Shown here: piece by piece, positions 60,101-64,000 of the stretch
Numbering within the stretch: the first letter of the stretch is position 1
Layout of the letters: each line of letters starts with the position of its first letter
NCBI RefSeq assembly: GCF_030269925.1
Contig: NC_085128.1
Span: forward strand, 3,288,501 to 3,352,500
Source of the DNA: Bombyx mori
Taxonomy: Eukaryota > Arthropoda > Insecta > Lepidoptera > Bombycidae
DNA: 64,000 nucleotides
Reading direction: 5' to 3'
The notes under the pieces: generated by a model
Databases searched by the model: none
What the model was told of the DNA's origin: nothing
What the model saw: only the letters and a program-made list of their open reading frames with translations
Translations under genes and position numbers: made by a program

Positions 60101-61089
60101 AACAATGTTTCAGCTGTACACACGAGACCCTATATGCAAGGAAAATGAAAAAAGAAAAGTTCTTATTTCAAAAAATACCGCGAACATTATACTCGGGCGC
60201 CACTGCATTGTGTGACGGCTTTTGACGCTAAAACGACGATCTAATATTAAATCATACATTAGTACACAACAATTGCCTTCAAGTCGACAAGCGTCGGAAA
60301 TAACTGTGATAATCAATCGATTCTTTAGTGATTTTGAATATAAATCATTCATTTTTCTCAAAAACTGTGATCGAGCGATCGTTTTTATTAACATATATTT
60401 TATAATTGGTTTTAGATTGCCAACTAATACAAATGATACAGAGAAACGTCCCTAGATAGACATTGTTCAATTAGCCATAAACAATTTAATTCTCAAATAA
60501 GGCAATTATTCGAAATTAAGCTCAATTCACGCAATATATAGAACACGGAACGTAATAGATGGGCATTGCATAGATTACTATTCGTTGTTTCATTGTAACA
60601 GTTATCAACTTAAATGATGTATGAGTTTATCATTATATTATATCAATTGTCCGTGCCTTGATTGGTGATGCGGTGAACGTACCCAATCAAAATGAAATAT
60701 TCACAGCAAATCAAATTGGCAAATTGTTGTCTGGATTGCGAAATGAAGAGTTTCTTTTAGTGCTTAAATTTGTTAGATACTAAGATACATATACTCATGA
60801 ACATCGGTCAGGTGATGACCAGGCATTACGTTTCAGAATCATTACAATATTTTTCGTACTAATTTTTTGGTTCATTTAACTTACGTAAAAGGTAAGGTAA
60901 GGTTTTATTCTGTATAAATAAAATGGTTTTGATGACGTCAAAAACAACCATTTGTTATGGCTACTTGTGTGCCACTCGATCAGGATACTATGGCATTAAG
61001 ACCACTTTTTTTAAAATAACAATATACAAAATAGCAAATTAGATAAGAACATACAATGTGACTGTTCGGAACCAATCTGTGGGGGTTTG

Positions 61090-61284
61090 AGTTATTACTA
61101 CCGCAACGCTGGTTGCAATTTGACGGTGCTTTCACGACTTGACATCTGTCATTTCGTCACGGACGGAATACATGCGTGTCAGTCTCGCTACGGTTTCGCC
61201 ATCCATAATCATCCTTACCCATCCTCACCCTGAAGCCTTCTATTCTAAATGATACGACGTGATTCGACGAGGACATCGGTTCCG
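61090..61284 (+). other. Possible CpG-rich non-coding first exon
   Basis: A CpG-rich stretch, including GTCATTTCGTCACGGACGG, ends at CGGTTCCG|GTGAGTGATAAA, a strong splice-donor match on the plus strand. No long plus-strand frame is present, so a 5' UTR exon would be the best reading. The partner acceptor was not identified, and the Storkhead-box exon is on the other strand. Confidence 0.35.
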
Positions 61285-61420
61285 GTGAGTGATAAACCAA
61301 TATTTTGTTACGAAAATGCATACGGCGCCGCGGATCGCGGCATGTGTTCGACAGGCACCTCGTGTAGGTTTCTGGAGCCCTAGGCTGCCACGAGGGGGCT
61401 GGGTTCGGATCGAACAGTGA

Positions 61421-61600
61421 CTTTTTGTTTATTACCCTTGTAGGCAGACGAGCATAGGGCCTACCTGATGCTGAGCTTTTACCGTCGCCCATGGGCTTCA
61501 GCAATGCCAGAGTACTTAACGGTAGACAGCGGCTTGGCTCTAGGGGCAGAGCCAAGCCGCTGTCTACCGTTAAGTACTCTCCACAAGTCTCCCTTAAATA
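61421..61600 (-). mobile_element. LINE 3' end with a perfect 33-bp inverted duplication
   Basis: On the minus strand the LINE runs GGAGACTTGTGGAGAGTAC, then GGTAGACAGCGGCTTGGCT, down to a CAAGGGTAATAAACAAAAAG tail. Between GCCCCT and GGCATTGCTGAAG, which are contiguous in the other copies, 33 extra bases are inserted that exactly reverse-complement the preceding unit. A chance minus-strand frame of 153 codons (61157-61618) spans it and is not a gene. Confidence 0.9.
61509..61580. repeat. Perfect 33-bp hairpin
   Basis: Arms at 61509-61541 and 61548-61580 are perfect inverse complements around the 6-nt loop AGGGGC. It lies within a LINE 3' UTR and arose there. Confidence 0.95.
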
Positions 61601-62342
61601 CACACCCTCACAACCCAAATGGATAAACAGAAAAACATTAATTTTATATAATTAATCAGAATATTATTAAACTTATAATCGCTCGAAATAATTTTACTCA
61701 ACCAGATAAATCTAAGCCATAAACCTTCCATCTAATTTGTACCACATAAATGCACACCCTCATTTGTGGACAACAAATGAAGTCGTTCGTAAATAGTACA
61801 AAACGTTTCAGTTCAATAAATCGTCCAATTCAGCCCAATAGTCCTACATCAACGTAGGCGAAAAAGGCAATTGGATCGACTCGTCTATTGCCAATACATT
61901 ACTATGAAAACTCGAATCGATTTTCGTTCTTGTACGGCAGAAATAAGTTGGATGCCATCAACTGACATGAACATCCGAATTGGCTGAATATTACTATGAA
62001 CAAAACTACAAATGTGTTGTTTCCCGCACAAACCAAAACAGCAGAAACCACTAATTGAAAAATATTAAACGCCGTGCGTTTTATTTTGATACGTTTGACC
62101 ATATTCTTTTTAACCATCCTGAGCTATAGTAAGCCGAAAACAGTTCAACCATTTTCAACAAGATTCTAGTTCCATTAGTAAGTGTTTTCGCTTCCAATCG
62201 TCCGGAATGAAACTGTCGATTGGCTTGATAACGTGTTATTGCCAACAGAACTCACAATCAATACTGCTCCCCAGTCTTTAATTGAATACTTTAAGAACTT
62301 CAAATATTTGATTTTGCTCCTAAAAACATAGGATGAAATGCA
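61601..62342. other. AT-rich, no gene seen
   Basis: No shared repeats or convincing exon. 62652-63274 and 63401-64000 are likewise without an identified gene. Confidence 0.5.
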
Positions 62343-62651
62343 TTGGGTATTAGTTCGGTTAGACCTGCACCACAGTGGACTCTTATGTGTGATTTTCTGT
62401 ATTTTCCTGGAAATATGGGTCGGTGGTGTAATCTTAAAAGAAAGTATTACAATGATGGCGATGACAACCCTAAGATTTGTAAAAAGGATTTAATAGCATC
62501 GATACGATTGGTAATTCCAACTCAGACCGGTCACAATCATTCTTATTCATACAGAAATGTTTCAAACATAGTTAACAAACCCTCAACTGCGAAATTTTGG
62601 AATCTACTGGAAGAGGCTTGTAACATACCCTACAATCAATCCTTTAGATGA
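62343..62651 (+). other. Unrecognised 102-codon open frame
   Basis: This frame is less AT-biased in composition than most chance frames here. It includes MGRWCNLKRKYYNDGDDNPK, a DLIASIRLVIPTQTGHNHSY stretch and ends NIPYNQSFR. I recognise no family, and there is no clear splice site or Kozak context. It is not part of a repeat seen in this window. It may be an exon, a transposon relic or chance. Confidence 0.25.
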
Positions 62652-63274
62652 AATTATAAAATAAATTAGGTAATCGTAATAAATTCATCACTTAGATCAC
62701 CCGATCATGTAACTTCTCCATACGCCAAAATATTTCTCACAGTTATGGATCATTCAATTTATTACAAATTTCATTTAAATACAAAATGACTTTGCTTCTC
62801 TCAAATCAGTACATATCACTTTTAAAATATAGGTAGTTATAAGTATGGTTAGAGGAAAACAAAAATCCGGGGGCTCCCTACATTACTCACTTAGATGGGT
62901 CTGAGTTTGACAGACCAAGTGAACCCCTACAAACAAGAATCCCATTTTGGAAGACCCCACAATATGCTGCTCTTTGCGTCTCTGAGTATGGCAGAGGTAA
63001 ATGAAAACAGAGGCGGAGCAGGTCAAAATAAATTGGGCATAACATATCTGTGCCTGACTCGAATAGAACGTGAGAAATATTTGATGCGACAGTAAATATT
63101 TAAAAAGGATAAATCTGGTATTAAATTTGTTATCTTACTTTATTTATTTATATATTTACCGATTCAACGGAGCTATACATACATTAAAATATCAAGCTTG
63201 CTAATTTAACTAATACTTAGCTTTAGAGATTCTAATGCATTTACCAATATTTTATACATAGTATAGCATCATCT

Positions 63275-63400
63275 TCCACAATGCCCTTCACAAAGCTAAG
63301 GATCGTAGAAGATGGAGGGAAATCGTACGAGAGAAACTGATGCAGCGGGGGAGTCACGACCCACAGTAATGAGGAAAACGACGCGAGGAGGATAGCATCT
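63275..63400 (+). repeat. LINE coding-end fragment
   Basis: Translation gives HNALHKAKDRRRWREIVREK, LMQRGSHDPQ and a stop, followed by GAGGAAAACGACGCGAGGAGG. This is the end of a lepidopteran LINE polyprotein plus a short trailer. Confidence 0.75.
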
Positions 63401-64000
63401 TAAATAAAAATTAAAGTTATTTTAACATACTGGTAAATTTAGCGATAGCATTGACGTAGCGTACATTTGTTGACTGACTTCAAACGAGAAAAAAGGAGGT
63501 TCTCAATTCTAAAATTAGCGAAGCATCAATTAATTTAAAAACACATTGGCCGGTACAAGGACCGAGAGTTCGAGCACTTGTGCTGTAGTTTGTATATTAT
63601 GTTCATAACAGATTTTTATTGATATAGGTTTCTAATTGTGGGGTATAAACTTAGGTAACAAACGATTTTCTACAAAATATACAGATATTCCTAGAACTAG
63701 CACGTTTTGTTGAAAGTAATATAAAGAAAAAAATATCAAATAATAAAGGCACATCCATGTTTACCTATTCTCGCTTTGGCGCGTTCAAGAAACGAGGGGT
63801 TGGAGTAATGTCATTAGGCGCTTCTGTGGACAGCCCTGAGTGACGGCATTAGCGTGTGCTTTCAATCAATAGCCTTCATTATCACTGCCGGCTCTTCGAA
63901 TTTTCTGTATTTATGTCGACAATAGAGAACTATGAACACTGTTCATAACAATAGTACGTGAGGCAATTGTGAATCTAATATCGCTCTGATAAGTCATAAC

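Noticed and set aside
61157..61618. 153-codon minus-strand frame
   Set aside because: The first third is LINE 3' UTR with the hairpin insertion; the rest is the antisense of a CpG-rich stretch.
1..64000. CRISPR-like array formed by the regularly recurring 240-bp repeats
   Set aside because: The repeats are dispersed SINEs in both orientations with variable spacing in eukaryotic DNA.

Overview
This window looks like lepidopteran nuclear DNA, most probably from Bombyx (silkworm or a close relative). It is AT-rich, has no bacterial-type operons and no long open reading frames. It is dominated by one short interspersed element of about 240 bp (about 440 bp when complete) that matches what I know of the silkworm Bm1-type tRNA-derived SINE. 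It also carries 3' ends of several lepidopteran LINE families, Helitrons with CTAG ends, palindromic MITEs and a hAT element. Nearly every open frame over 60 codons is a chance frame or lies inside one of these repeats.

I can support only one host coding segment: a 196-bp internal exon on the minus strand at 45638-45833, with a textbook acceptor and donor. Its 65-residue translation resembles the N-terminal region of Storkhead-box proteins (STOX1/2; Drosophila knockout), the segment just upstream of the winged-helix domain. I found no other exon of that gene here. Most of the window is therefore probably intron of this gene, with the 5' end towards higher coordinates, plus flanking DNA.

Layout. 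1-5000: SINE copies, three copies of a GC-rich repeat with a short hairpin near one end, and a Helitron 3' end. 5000-5300: a CpG/GA-rich module that recurs inverted at 54060-54260. 5300-13500: mostly unique AT-rich DNA with SINEs, a fold-back MITE (11136-11285), a perfect short hairpin (9636-9676) and a CpG-enriched segment (about 11580-12060). 13503-13941: the only full-length SINE, with a tRNA-like head carrying A and B boxes. 15-30 kb: Helitrons, a hAT element with a perfect 8-bp target duplication (22430-23348), LINE tails, and a stacked repeat mosaic at 29.2-30.0 kb. 26.7-38.7 kb: four copies of one Helitron-like family sharing a short open frame. 40-42 kb: a Helitron and a LINE 3' end. 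45.6 kb: the Storkhead-box exon, with a SINE 37 bp inside the adjoining intron. 47-64 kb: a Helitron inside a pair of inverted repeats, a palindromic MITE, a LINE interrupted by another retroposon (57.1-57.8 kb), a LINE tail carrying a perfect 33-bp inverted duplication (61.5 kb), and a possible CpG-rich first exon (61.1-61.3 kb).

There are no operons, CRISPR arrays, rRNA genes or functional tRNA genes. All identifications come from reading the sequence and from memory of the families; no database search was run.
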